Source of the DNA: Mycolicibacterium xanthum
GTDB taxonomy: Bacteria; Actinomycetota; Actinomycetes; Mycobacteriales; Mycobacteriaceae
Direction: 5' to 3'
NCBI RefSeq assembly: GCF_019710635.1
Contig: NZ_JAIFZS010000038.1
Location: forward strand, 80,725 to 144,724
DNA length: 64,000 bases
Part shown: piece after piece, positions 8,488-17,367 of the stretch
Layout: each line of letters opens with the position of its first letter
Position numbering within the stretch: the stretch's first letter is position 1
Translations under genes and position numbers: made by a program
The notes under the pieces: generated by a model
Database searches by the model: none
The model's input: the letters and a program-made list of their open reading frames with translations, nothing else
Told to the model about the DNA's origin: nothing

Positions 8488-10032
8488 ATGCCGAACGGAA
8501 AGCCCAACATCCTGGTGATCTGGGGCGACGACATCGGAATCACCAATCTGAGCTGCTACAGCGACGGCCTGATGGGCTACCGCACCCCCAACATCGACCG
8601 CATCGCCGCCGAGGGCATGCGCTTCACCGACTCCTACGGCGAGCAGAGCTGCACCGCGGGCCGTTCCTCGTTCATCACCGGCCAGAGCGTGTACCGCACC
8701 GGGCTGTCGAAGGTCGGCATGCCCGGTGTCGACGTCGGAATGTCCCCGGACGATCCGACGATCGCCTCGCTGCTCAAGCCACTGGGTTACGCCACCGGCC
8801 AGTTCGGCAAGAACCACCTCGGCGACCTGAACAAATACCTGCCCACCGCGCACGGGTTCGACGAGTTCTTCGGCAACCTCTACCACCTCAACGCCGAGGA
8901 GGAGCCCGAGCACCCGGACTACCCGACCGAGGAGGAGGCACCGAAGCTACGCCGGGCGCTGCTCCCCCGCGGTGTCGTGCATTCGTGGGCCACCGACGAG
9001 GAGTCCGACGAGGTCGACGAGCGTTTCGGTCCGGTCGGCAAGCAGCGCATCGAGGACACCGGCCCGTTGACCAAGAAGCGGATGGAAACCGTCGACGACG
9101 AGACCACCGGGGCGGCAGTTGATTTCATCAAGCGCCAGGCGGAAGCAGAGACCCCGTTCTTCGTGTGGATGAACACCACCCACATGCACTTCCGGACGCA
9201 CACCAAGCCCGAGAGCGTCGGCCAGGCCGGCCGCTGGCAGTCGGGCTACCACGACACCATGGTCGACCACGACAAGAACGTGGGCCAGTTGCTCGACGCG
9301 CTGGACGAACTCGGCATCGCCGACGACACCATCGTCGTCTATTCGACCGACAACGGCCCGCACGCCAACACCTGGCCCGACGGCGCCACCACGCCGTTCC
9401 GCAGCGAGAAGAACACCAACTGGGAGGGCGCCTTCCGGGTGCCGGAGATGATCCGCTGGCCCGGCCGGATCGAGGCCGGGGTGGTGTCCAACGAGATTGT
9501 GCAGCATCATGATTGGCTGCCCACCTTCCTGGCCGCAGCGGGCCAGCCCGATGTCGTCGAGAAGCTCAAGGGCGGGTATGGGGCCGGCGACAAGACCTAC
9601 AAGGTTCACATCGACGGCTACGACCTCCTGCCGTACCTGACCGGCGAAGTGGACAAGAGCCCGCGGCGCGGGATGATTTACTTCTCCGACGACTGCGACG
9701 TGCTCGGCGTCCGGATCGAGAACTGGAAGGTCGTGTTCATGGAGCAGCGCTGCGAGGGCACGCTGCAGATCTGGTTCGAACCGTTCACCCCGCTGCGGGC
9801 TCCCAAGCTGTTCAACCTGCGCACCGACCCCTTCGAACGGGCCGACGTCACGTCGAACACCTACTGGGATTGGTTCTTCGAGCACGACTACATCGCGTTC
9901 ATGGCCAACGCCCTGGTGACGCAATTCCTGGACACCTTCAAGGAGTTCCCGCCGCGGCGTGAGCCGGCGTCCTTCACCATCACCAACGCGGTGGAGAAGC
10001 TGCACGAGTTCCTCGAGAAGATGGGCGGCTGA
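8488..10032 (+). CDS. Sulfatase, short form with CxAxR active site
   Basis: This 514-residue alkaline-phosphatase-superfamily sulfatase has metal-binding Asp14-Asp15 (WGDDIG) and the modified-Cys motif SCTAGRSSFITG with Cys55. That is a C-x-A-x-R variant, unlike the C-x-P-x-R motif of the two other sulfatases in this window. A second metal site is visible as YSTDNGPHANTWPDG (about residues 286-300). It lacks the long C-terminal tail. No signal peptide is seen. It is followed after 26 bp by the HAD gene and then the FGE gene on the same strand, so it is likely expressed with its activating enzyme. The substrate is unknown. Confidence 0.92.
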   Translation: MPNGKPNILVIWGDDIGITNLSCYSDGLMGYRTPNIDRIAAEGMRFTDSYGEQSCTAGRSSFITGQSVYRTGLSKVGMPGVDVGMSPDDPTIASLLKPLGYATGQFGKNHLGDLNKYLPTAHGFDEFFGNLYHLNAEEEPEHPDYPTEEEAPKLRRALLPRGVVHSWATDEESDEVDERFGPVGKQRIEDTGPLTKKRMETVDDETTGAAVDFIKRQAEAETPFFVWMNTTHMHFRTHTKPESVGQAGRWQSGYHDTMVDHDKNVGQLLDALDELGIADDTIVVYSTDNGPHANTWPDGATTPFRSEKNTNWEGAFRVPEMIRWPGRIEAGVVSNEIVQHHDWLPTFLAAAGQPDVVEKLKGGYGAGDKTYKVHIDGYDLLPYLTGEVDKSPRRGMIYFSDDCDVLGVRIENWKVVFMEQRCEGTLQIWFEPFTPLRAPKLFNLRTDPFERADVTSNTYWDWFFEHDYIAFMANALVTQFLDTFKEFPPRREPASFTITNAVEKLHEFLEKMGG

Positions 10033-10058
10033 CCTGTGGGCGAGCGAAGCGATGGGAG

Positions 10059-10991
10059 ATGAATTTGGCGGTCTTGGATTCCTGGACCGACGGACCGACG
10101 AGGGCGGCGATCGTCGACTTCGTGGGGCGGGTCACCACCGAGGGCGGGCCGAACTACGTGGCGCCGGACGATCGCATCGCCGTTTTCGACAACGACGGCA
10201 CGCTGTGGGTGGAGAAACCCGCCTACATCCAGCTGGACTTCCTGGTGCGCCGGTTCGCCGAGCAGGCCGCGACAGACCCGTCGCTGGCGGACAAGCAGCC
10301 CTACAAGGCAGCGGTTTCCGGCCAGCTGGGCTGGATCGGCGAGGCCGTCACGATGCACTACCAGGGCGACGACTCGCGACTGAAGGAGCTCACGGCGGGC
10401 ATCGGTGCCGCGCACGCGAACATGAGCACCGAGCAGTTCGCCGATCGGGTGAACGCCTTTTTCGCCGAGGCAACCCATCCGACCCTCAAGCGGTCCTACC
10501 TGGAGTGCACCTACGTGCCGATGGTCGAGCTGTTGCACTTCCTGACGGACAACGGCTTCACCAACTACATCGCGTCCGGAGGCGGGCGGGACTTCATGCG
10601 ATCCATCACCGGGCCCAGCTACGGCGTTCCGCCCGAACGTGTCATCGGAAGCTCGAACGGCATGTCCTACAGCGAGTCCGATGGCAGCGGCCACGTGATC
10701 ATCGGTGACACGCTGGACGTCCTCGACGACGGCCCGGAGAAGCCGATCCGGATCTGGAACCGGATCGGCCGGCGGCCCATCCTGGCCGCCGGGAACAGTA
10801 ATGGCGACGTACCGATGCTGTGCTACACCGGAGCGCACGGCGGTCCGGCGCTGCGCCTGTTGGTGTTGCACGACGACGCCGAGCGCGAGTTCGACTACAC
10901 GGCGGGTGCCGAGCAGTCGCTGGAGTACGCGCAGAAGTACGGCTGGACGGTTGTCAGCATGAAGTCCGACTGGACCACCGTTTTCGCGTGA
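10059..10991 (+). CDS. HAD-family hydrolase
   Basis: This 310-residue protein has motif I FDNDGT (Asp44 nucleophile, Asp46 acid/base), motif II in IASGGGRDF and motif III/IV GNSNGD near residue 246. That is the full catalytic set of a haloacid-dehalogenase-type phosphatase, closest in style to the phosphoserine-phosphatase-like group. The helical cap lies between motifs I and II. Its last four bases (GTGA) overlap the FGE start, so translation is coupled to the sulfatase-activating enzyme. Why a phosphatase-like enzyme sits between a sulfatase and its maturase is not clear from sequence. Confidence 0.87.
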   Translation: MNLAVLDSWTDGPTRAAIVDFVGRVTTEGGPNYVAPDDRIAVFDNDGTLWVEKPAYIQLDFLVRRFAEQAATDPSLADKQPYKAAVSGQLGWIGEAVTMHYQGDDSRLKELTAGIGAAHANMSTEQFADRVNAFFAEATHPTLKRSYLECTYVPMVELLHFLTDNGFTNYIASGGGRDFMRSITGPSYGVPPERVIGSSNGMSYSESDGSGHVIIGDTLDVLDDGPEKPIRIWNRIGRRPILAAGNSNGDVPMLCYTGAHGGPALRLLVLHDDAEREFDYTAGAEQSLEYAQKYGWTVVSMKSDWTTVFA

Positions 10992-11878
10992 GCGCTGACA
11001 CCGAGCAGGACCTGGTCTGGATCCCGGCGCAGACCGCGGTGCTGGGTTCCGACGATCACTACCCGGAGGAAGCCCCGGCCCGCGCGATCGACGTCGACGG
11101 GTTCTGGATTCAGCGCTATCAGGTGACCAACGCCCGGTTCGCCGAGTTCGTCTCCGCCACCGGCTATGTCACCGTCGCCGAACGACCGCTGAACCCGGAC
11201 GACTACCCCGGTGCGCCGGTGGAGAACCTGCAGCCGGGCTCGATGGTGTTCCACCGAACCCCGGGCCCGGTGGATCTGCGCCACCTCAGCCAGTGGTGGA
11301 CGTGGACGCCGGGCGCCTGCTGGAACCATCCGCGCGGGCCGCGCTCGTCGCTGCGCAACCGGGAGAACCACCCGGTGGTGCACGTCGCGTTCGAGGACGC
11401 GCAGGCCTACGCCGACTGGGCGGGGCTGGCGCTGCCCACCGAGAACGAGTGGGAGGTGGCGGCGCGCGGCGGCCTGCCGCACGCCGTCTACACCTGGGGT
11501 GACGAGCCGGAACGAACCGGTCAGCGGCTGGCGAACTACTGGCACGGCGAGTTCCCCTACCTGCCGGACACCGGCTACGGGCAGACCGCGCCCGTCGGCA
11601 GTTTTCCGGCCAACGGCTATGGCCTCTACGACATGGCCGGCAACGCCTGGGAGTGGACCGTCGACTGGTACGTCGGCGATCACACGTCCGGATCCGGCTG
11701 CGCCGAGCACAGCTACGACCCGGCGCAGCCGCAGTTCAAGGTTCCCCGCAGGGTGGTCAAGGGCGGATCGTTCCTGTGCGCGGACAGCTACTGCATGCGC
11801 TACCGGCCCGCGGCCCGACGACCGCAGGCCGTCGATACGGGCATGAGCCACATCGGCTTTCGCTGTGTCAGGCGTTAG
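10988..11878 (+). CDS. Formylglycine-generating enzyme (sulfatase-modifying factor)
   Basis: Converts the active-site cysteine of sulfatases to C-alpha-formylglycine using O2 and copper. The GTG start at 10988 overlaps the HAD stop and gives 296 residues, close to the M. tuberculosis FGE (Rv0712); a longer open frame upstream is a shadow. The domain begins at WIPAQTAVLGSDD and ends FRCVRR. The catalytic pair Cys264 and Cys269 is intact in GGSFLCADSYCMRYR, as in aerobic copper-dependent FGEs. It should activate all three sulfatases of this window. The 3' end overlaps the convergent SulP gene by 11 bp. Confidence 0.95.
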   Translation: MSADTEQDLVWIPAQTAVLGSDDHYPEEAPARAIDVDGFWIQRYQVTNARFAEFVSATGYVTVAERPLNPDDYPGAPVENLQPGSMVFHRTPGPVDLRHLSQWWTWTPGACWNHPRGPRSSLRNRENHPVVHVAFEDAQAYADWAGLALPTENEWEVAARGGLPHAVYTWGDEPERTGQRLANYWHGEFPYLPDTGYGQTAPVGSFPANGYGLYDMAGNAWEWTVDWYVGDHTSGSGCAEHSYDPAQPQFKVPRRVVKGGSFLCADSYCMRYRPAARRPQAVDTGMSHIGFRCVRR

Positions 11879-13538
11879 CGATCCATTCCTCGCCCCGCCG
11901 CACCGCCTCTTCGACGGCCCCGAACACCCGGTCGGTCGCCGGGATGATGCCGTCGATCCCGACCACGTCGGTCAGGCCGCCGGCCTCGAACACCTTGACG
12001 GTGGCCGGGCTGGCACCGGCCAGGATCAACCGTCCGCCGTGGTCGTGCAGGTCGTCGGCCCACCGCCGCAGTGCCTTGATCACCTTGGACGACGGCACGT
12101 CGGGCAGCGTTCGCAACCCCAGCACCACGACCGCGTTCGTCGAATCGGTGACCCTGGGCCAGTCCTCGTCGATGCGGGGCACCTCGGCGAACAGACCGAC
12201 ACCGGAGTAGTTCAGGACGGTCACCGCCTTGCTGTCGACCTGCTGGGGGACCGGCCCGGTCATCCAGCCACCGTCGCCGGTCGGGGTCAGCCGGACCAGT
12301 CGTGCCGCCTTGGAGGCCGTCACGCAGAAGAGCACCAGGGATGTGATCGCACCGATCAGGATGGCGGTGTGCAGCGGGAGCTGGGTGGTGGCCAGCAAGG
12401 TCACCAGCATCGCAACCGTCGACATCGGGGCGGTCCGCAGCACCAGCGTGATGTCGGCCCATCGCCCCGCGACCAGCTCGGCGCCGATCACCAGGATCAA
12501 GCCGCCGATCACCGGCATCGGGATCACCTCGGCCAGCGACCCGACGACCAGAACCAGTCCCGCCAGCCAGATCCCGGCGAATATCCCCGCCCACCGGGTC
12601 TGCGCTCCCGCCGACACCGCGACACCGGTGCGCGACAGCGATCCACCGGTGGGCAGCGCGCCGAAGACTCCACCGGCCAGATTCGCCGCACCCTGGGCCA
12701 CGAAATCACCCGACGTGCTCGGCCGGCTCTTGTCCGGGTTGGGCACGGCCGCCGAGATGCCCGCCGCCTGCGCGAGCCCGACCAGCGCCACCGCAAATGC
12801 GCCGACGATCAGGTTCGGCATCGCGTTGAGGTTCGGAACCACGAACGGGGGCAACGCGTTCGGGATCGACGCGATGTCTCCGACCGTCTCGACGTCGATG
12901 TTCAGCAGCACGACCCCGATCGTGACGACGAGAAGGGCGATCAGCGTGGCGAACGCCTCCAGCGGCTTGATGAAGTGGAACACCGCCCACACCGCCACCG
13001 TGGCCAGTGCGACCAGACACGCTGTGAGTTGCCAGGATCCGATGTGGGTGAACGCATCGATGAACTTGCCGATGGTGTTGTGGCTGGTGGGACTGTAGCC
13101 CGTGGCGTCCTTGATCACCCCGGCGATGATCTGCAACGCGATGCCCGTGGTGAACCCCGTCATCACCGCGTTGGACACGAAGTTCATGATCGAACCGAAC
13201 TTGAGCAGGCCGAAAATCAACATCACCGCACCGACCATGACGGCCAGCGCGGCGACGTTGGCCGGATCGGCGGGGTCCAGTCCGGCGTCGTTGAGCACGC
13301 TGCGCGACGACAGCGCCAGCGCACTGGTCAGCGTCGTGACCATCAACACGGTGCGGGCCAGTACGGAGCCGACGATGGTGGACACGATGCCCGAGTAGAG
13401 CCCGGCCACCGGGTTGAATCCGCCGATGCTGGCATAGGCCATGCCCTCGGGGATCGAGAACAGGCCGGTCACCAGGCCGGAGACGACGTCACGGAACCGG
13501 GGCCGGCCCAGCGACTTCGCCGCTTGCGCGACCCCCAC
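11868..13538 (-). CDS. SulP-family inorganic anion transporter with STAS domain
   Basis: This 556-residue membrane protein has about 10-12 hydrophobic segments, an N-terminal GLFSIPEGMAYASIGG signature (residues 25-40) and a C-terminal STAS domain (about 430-545). SulP proteins move sulfate or bicarbonate, usually by proton or sodium symport or by exchange. Here the gene lies 32 bp downstream of a sulfatase on the same strand, so handling of sulfate is the natural inference, though bicarbonate cannot be excluded. A tandem Shine-Dalgarno (two GGAGG blocks) precedes the GTG start. Confidence 0.9.
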   Translation of the reverse strand: MGVAQAAKSLGRPRFRDVVSGLVTGLFSIPEGMAYASIGGFNPVAGLYSGIVSTIVGSVLARTVLMVTTLTSALALSSRSVLNDAGLDPADPANVAALAVMVGAVMLIFGLLKFGSIMNFVSNAVMTGFTTGIALQIIAGVIKDATGYSPTSHNTIGKFIDAFTHIGSWQLTACLVALATVAVWAVFHFIKPLEAFATLIALLVVTIGVVLLNIDVETVGDIASIPNALPPFVVPNLNAMPNLIVGAFAVALVGLAQAAGISAAVPNPDKSRPSTSGDFVAQGAANLAGGVFGALPTGGSLSRTGVAVSAGAQTRWAGIFAGIWLAGLVLVVGSLAEVIPMPVIGGLILVIGAELVAGRWADITLVLRTAPMSTVAMLVTLLATTQLPLHTAILIGAITSLVLFCVTASKAARLVRLTPTGDGGWMTGPVPQQVDSKAVTVLNYSGVGLFAEVPRIDEDWPRVTDSTNAVVVLGLRTLPDVPSSKVIKALRRWADDLHDHGGRLILAGASPATVKVFEAGGLTDVVGIDGIIPATDRVFGAVEEAVRRGEEWIANA

Positions 13539-13570
13539 GCCTACCTCCTTTACCTCCTCAACCCGTCGGG

Positions 13571-15931
13571 TCAGTCGAGCTTGGTCGCCATTTCCAGCCG
13601 CTGCATCCCGGTGGGTTCGTCGAAGTCGCCGAAGGTGAAGGCGACCGAGTCGATGGTCCCGGTGAACGGGAACGGCGCCTGCCCGGCGTAGTCATCACAC
13701 ACCGGTGACACGCAGTCCATGCCGACGTCGAAGGACTCGGTTCCGCAGCGTTGCGGCACCTGCCGGGCGATCCTGGTCTGCGCCACCTGTTGCCCGTCGA
13801 CGGACACGGTCACGCTCGCCGGACTGCCCGGCTGCGGGGCGTCGGGGGCGAAGTCGACGACGATCGTGTGCGCACCCGGTGTCAACGGCGATTCTGCGGT
13901 GGCGTCGTAGCGTTCCAGCCCGAAGAAGTTGTAGTGGTAGCGCACCTTGCCCTCCCACAGGAAGACCGCGAAGCCGGCCGCGTCGCCGCCGAGGGCGGCC
14001 AGCACGCCTTCGGCCCCGCCCTCGGGGATCTGCACCGGGATGGTGATGGTGTGCGGGACACCGATCATCTTGGGCGCCGAGCCCTCGGGCAGCCGCACCA
14101 TGCCGGGATAGAAGGTGATCTGCTTGCGTCCGGTGAAGAAGTTGGGCCGTAGCGTGATGTCCATCCGCTCGGCGAACCGGTCGTCGAGCGGCAGCACGTT
14201 GTACTTGGCCGCCTCGGCCATGAACATGTCCTGCAGCTCACGCAGTTTCGCCGGTTCGGAGTCGGCGAGGTCGACGGACTGGCTGAAGTCTTCGGCGATG
14301 TTGTAAAGCTCCCAGGTGTCGGTGTCGAAGGCGAAGGTGCCCGACGTCTCCCACGGCAGCCGGCCGTGCCGGCAGCTGGCCATCCAGCCGTCGTGGTACA
14401 TCGCCCGGTTGCCCAGCATCTCGAAGTACTGTTTGTCGTGGCGGCTCTTCGCGGCGCCGTCGGCGAACGAGTACGCCAGGCTGACCCCCTCGATCGGACG
14501 CTGGGCGTAGCCGTTGACCTCGGCGGGTTCGCGGATCCCGATCACCTCGAGCAGCGTCGGCAGCACGTCGATGACGTGATGGAACTGCGAGCGCACCGCG
14601 CCGTGGTCGGTGATCCGCTGTGGCCAGGACACCACCATCGAGTTGCGGGTGCCGCCGAAGTGCGAGGCGATCTGCTTGGTCCACTGGAACGGGGTGTCGC
14701 CGGCGTGGGCCCAGCCCACCGCGTAGTGCGGCGAGGTGCCCGGCAGACCCCAGCGGTCCATGAACCGCATCGAGTCCTCGAGCGTGGGCAGCATTCCGTT
14801 GAGGTTCATTAGCTCGTTGGGGGTGCCGACCAGGGAGCCCTCGGCCGACGAGCCGTTGTCGCCGAGGATGTAGATGACGATCGTGTTGTCCAGCTCGCCG
14901 ATCTGCTCGATCGCGTCGACGACGCGGCCGATCTCGTAGTCGGTGTGCTCCAGGAAATCAGCGTAGTTCTCGGCCTGCCGGGCGCACAGCGCCTGGAGTT
15001 CCGCCGACTGGCTGTCCCAGGACGGGATCTGCTCGGGACGCTCGGTCAGCTGTGTCCCGGGCGGGATGATGCCCATGTCCAGCTGGTTCTGGTGCACGAT
15101 GCGGCGGTACTCGTCCCAGCCCATGTCGAACCGGCCCGCGTTGCGGCCGCGCCAGTCCAGCGGCGGCTGGTGCGGCGCGTGCGCAGCGCCGGTGGAGAAG
15201 TACCCGAAGAACGGGCGGTCCGGGGCGATGGTCTTCTGGGAGCGGATCCATGCGATCGCCTCGTCGGCCAGGTCGCGGGTCAGCTGGTAGCCGTCCTCGG
15301 GCCGGGCCGGCGGTTCGACCGGCGTGGTGTTTCGCACCAGCGACGGATAGAACTGGTCGGTCTCGCCGCCGATGAACCCGTAGAAGTAGTCGAATCCCTG
15401 GTTGGTCGGCCAGTTGTCGAACGGCCCCGCCGGGCTGGTCTGGTTGTCCGGCACGTTGTGGTTCTTGCCCCACCATGCGCACGTGTAGCCCGCCTGCTTG
15501 AGCAGCTCGCCCATGGTGGCGCAGCTCTTCGGGATGATGCCGCAGTAACCGGGGAAGCCGGTGGCCATCTCCTGGATGACGCCGGTGGCCACCGAATGGT
15601 GGTTGCGGCCGGTCAACAGCGCCGCACGGGTCGGCGAGCACAGCGCGGTGGTGTGGAACTGGTTGTAGAACAGGCCTTTCTGGTGCAGCCGCTCGGCCGT
15701 CGGCATCCGCACCAGGCCGCCGTTGACACTGGGCCAGCCGAACCCGACGTCGTCGAGCAGCACCAGCAGGATGTTCGGCGAACCCGTAGGCGCCTGCCGC
15801 ACCGGCGGGAAGTCCGGCGTGGATTCCTGCGCGTACGTGTTGACGGTCGCGTTCGGGAAGTTCCACTCCGGCGCCGGCAGGTGGTAGCGGTCGAGGTGCA
15901 AGGGGAACCCGGAATTCGCGTCGTTGGTCAT
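13571..15931 (-). CDS. Arylsulfatase, large AtsA/AtsD type (second paralogue)
   Basis: This 786-residue sulfatase matches the size of mycobacterial AtsA. It has Asp60-Asp61 (LLDDVG), the signature LCSPTRAALLTG with Cys98, and a metal-site region GDNGSSAEGS. A LamG-like C-terminal part is present (about residues 600-786). It shares architecture with the sulfatase at 5060 but is clearly diverged. The open frame continues upstream to 16399; I place the start at ATG 15931, where family-like sequence begins. It forms a likely operon SRPBCC (16027) - sulfatase - SulP (13538), reading away from the KstR-like box at 16556. Confidence 0.92.
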   Translation of the reverse strand: MTNDANSGFPLHLDRYHLPAPEWNFPNATVNTYAQESTPDFPPVRQAPTGSPNILLVLLDDVGFGWPSVNGGLVRMPTAERLHQKGLFYNQFHTTALCSPTRAALLTGRNHHSVATGVIQEMATGFPGYCGIIPKSCATMGELLKQAGYTCAWWGKNHNVPDNQTSPAGPFDNWPTNQGFDYFYGFIGGETDQFYPSLVRNTTPVEPPARPEDGYQLTRDLADEAIAWIRSQKTIAPDRPFFGYFSTGAAHAPHQPPLDWRGRNAGRFDMGWDEYRRIVHQNQLDMGIIPPGTQLTERPEQIPSWDSQSAELQALCARQAENYADFLEHTDYEIGRVVDAIEQIGELDNTIVIYILGDNGSSAEGSLVGTPNELMNLNGMLPTLEDSMRFMDRWGLPGTSPHYAVGWAHAGDTPFQWTKQIASHFGGTRNSMVVSWPQRITDHGAVRSQFHHVIDVLPTLLEVIGIREPAEVNGYAQRPIEGVSLAYSFADGAAKSRHDKQYFEMLGNRAMYHDGWMASCRHGRLPWETSGTFAFDTDTWELYNIAEDFSQSVDLADSEPAKLRELQDMFMAEAAKYNVLPLDDRFAERMDITLRPNFFTGRKQITFYPGMVRLPEGSAPKMIGVPHTITIPVQIPEGGAEGVLAALGGDAAGFAVFLWEGKVRYHYNFFGLERYDATAESPLTPGAHTIVVDFAPDAPQPGSPASVTVSVDGQQVAQTRIARQVPQRCGTESFDVGMDCVSPVCDDYAGQAPFPFTGTIDSVAFTFGDFDEPTGMQRLEMATKLD

Positions 15932-16026
15932 GCCCCGAGTCTTCACCCCCGACACCGGCTGTCGCCAGAGCTTGGCCAAGTCGACACTGCGAAGTCGCGA
16001 CGAATTTCCTGTGCCCGCGCGACCGG

Positions 16027-16491
16027 TCAGCCGGATTCGGCCGTCTTCTTGATCGCCGCCAAGGTGGCGGGGATGCCGGTTTCGGCGGCGGCGCGGCGCT
16101 TCTCGATCTCTGCGTCGGCAGCGGCACCGAACACCTCGCGGAACCCGGCCAGCCCCTTGGGCAGGAACTCCCAGTTCTCGGTGAGGCGGGTGCCGCCCTG
16201 CTGAGCCTCGAACTCGTAGCCCCAGAACACCCAGCCGTCGTTGACCTCCCAGGCGAACGCACGGCCGGGGTCGGCGGCGACGACCTGGCTGCGGGTCTCC
16301 CACGTGCGCCCCGGGATCTCGTTGCGACCGGTGAACCATGCGCCGACCGTCGGGCCGGCCCCGTCGTCCCACCAGCACGCCCGGCAGATCGGGCTCCACT
16401 GGCCCATCCGGGTCACGTCGGACACCAATACGTAGAGCTCATCGGGCGGCACGGCGACGAAGATCGACCCGGACATCTTCGGCTCGGTCAC
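16027..16491 (-). CDS. SRPBCC (START-like) family protein
   Basis: This 154-residue START/Bet-v1-like protein has the typical opening SIFVAVPPDELYVLVSDVTRMGQWSP and a C-terminal helix with GLAGFREVFGAAADAEIEKR. The fold makes a hydrophobic pocket that binds lipids, polyketides or steroids, or assists cyclase chemistry; the ligand here is unknown. It is the first gene of the unit leading to the sulfatase and SulP, and is divergent from the SDR pair. The GTG start lies 64 bp from the KstR-like palindrome. Confidence 0.82.
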   Translation of the reverse strand: MTEPKMSGSIFVAVPPDELYVLVSDVTRMGQWSPICRACWWDDGAGPTVGAWFTGRNEIPGRTWETRSQVVAADPGRAFAWEVNDGWVFWGYEFEAQQGGTRLTENWEFLPKGLAGFREVFGAAADAEIEKRRAAAETGIPATLAAIKKTAESG

Positions 16492-16555
16492 GGATCGAGT
16501 CTGCCACCGGGTGTTCGGCCCCGGCTATTGCGCTTTCGCCGCCTGGATGTGAGGT

Positions 16556-16569
16556 TGGAACACGTTCCA
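16556..16569. promoter_or_regulatory. KstR-like palindromic operator in divergent promoter
   Basis: TGGAACACGTTCCA matches TnnAACnnGTTnnA at every fixed position and is an almost perfect palindrome. It lies 24 bp before the SDR ATG (16594) and 64 bp from the SRPBCC start (16491), so one repressor could control both the SRPBCC-sulfatase-SulP unit and the SDR pair. Occupation by KstR is inferred from pattern only. Confidence 0.65.
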
Positions 16570-16593
16570 CTTCACAGTCGAAGGGCCTACGGG

Positions 16594-17367
16594 ATGAGCA
16601 ACGGTATCGAGCGGACCGCGGTCGTCATCGGCGGCGCATCCGGCATCGGGTGGGCCACCGCGCAGGCCCTGGCCGCCGAGGGATGCCGGATCGTCATCGC
16701 CGACCTCAACGGCGACGCGGCGCAGATCCGCGCCGCCGAGCTGGGCACGCCGCACAGTGCGGCGACGGTGGACGTCACCGACGAGGACTCGGTGGCAAGC
16801 CTGTTCGACCGGCTGGGACCGCTCGACATCGCGGTGAACTGTGCCGGTTTCAGCAACGTCGGACTGATCACCGAGATGCCCGCAGAGGATTTCCGCGCCG
16901 TCATCGACGTCTGCCTCAACGGCGCGTTCATCGTCGCCAAACACGCGGGCCGGCACCTGCGCGACGGCGGCTCGCTGGTGCAGATCAGTTCGCTGAACGG
17001 GCGGCAGCCCGCGGCGGGAATGAGCGCCTACTGCGCGGCCAAGGCCGGCCTGTCGATGCTCACCCAGGTCGCCGCGCTGGAGATGGGGCCGCGCGGCATC
17101 CGGGTCAACGCGGTGGCGCCGGGGTTCGTGCACACCCCGCTGACCGCGGCGGCCGCGTCGGTGCCGGGGGTGGTCGAGGACTACGTCGACAACACCGCGC
17201 TTGGCCGCGCAGGCACCCCGGAGGACATCGCGAATGCGGTTGTCTACCTGTGCGCTCCGGGTTCGTCGTGGTTGACCGGCGAGGTGCTCGACATCAACGG
17301 CGGCGCGCATCTGAAGCGCTACCCCGACGTGATGGGTCACGTGATGAGGCTGGTGGAGCAGGCGTGA
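16594..17367 (+). CDS. Short-chain dehydrogenase/reductase (SDR), first of pair
   Basis: A 257-residue classical SDR: NAD(P)-binding loop GGASGIGWA (residues 13-21), NCAG at 82-85, and catalytic Ser133, Tyr146 and Lys150 (YCAAK). Such enzymes oxidise or reduce secondary alcohols, including hydroxysteroids. The substrate cannot be deduced, but a KstR-like box 24 bp upstream hints at a sterol link. The ATG at 16594 follows GAAGG by about 8 bases. The TGA overlaps the GTG of the second SDR (GTGA). Confidence 0.9.
   Translation: MSNGIERTAVVIGGASGIGWATAQALAAEGCRIVIADLNGDAAQIRAAELGTPHSAATVDVTDEDSVASLFDRLGPLDIAVNCAGFSNVGLITEMPAEDFRAVIDVCLNGAFIVAKHAGRHLRDGGSLVQISSLNGRQPAAGMSAYCAAKAGLSMLTQVAALEMGPRGIRVNAVAPGFVHTPLTAAAASVPGVVEDYVDNTALGRAGTPEDIANAVVYLCAPGSSWLTGEVLDINGGAHLKRYPDVMGHVMRLVEQA

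Noticed and set aside
11865..13691. 608-codon plus-strand frame over the SulP gene
   Set aside because: Antisense to a protein with clear SulP and STAS signatures; its translation is Arg/His/Gln-rich, typical of a GC-rich shadow.
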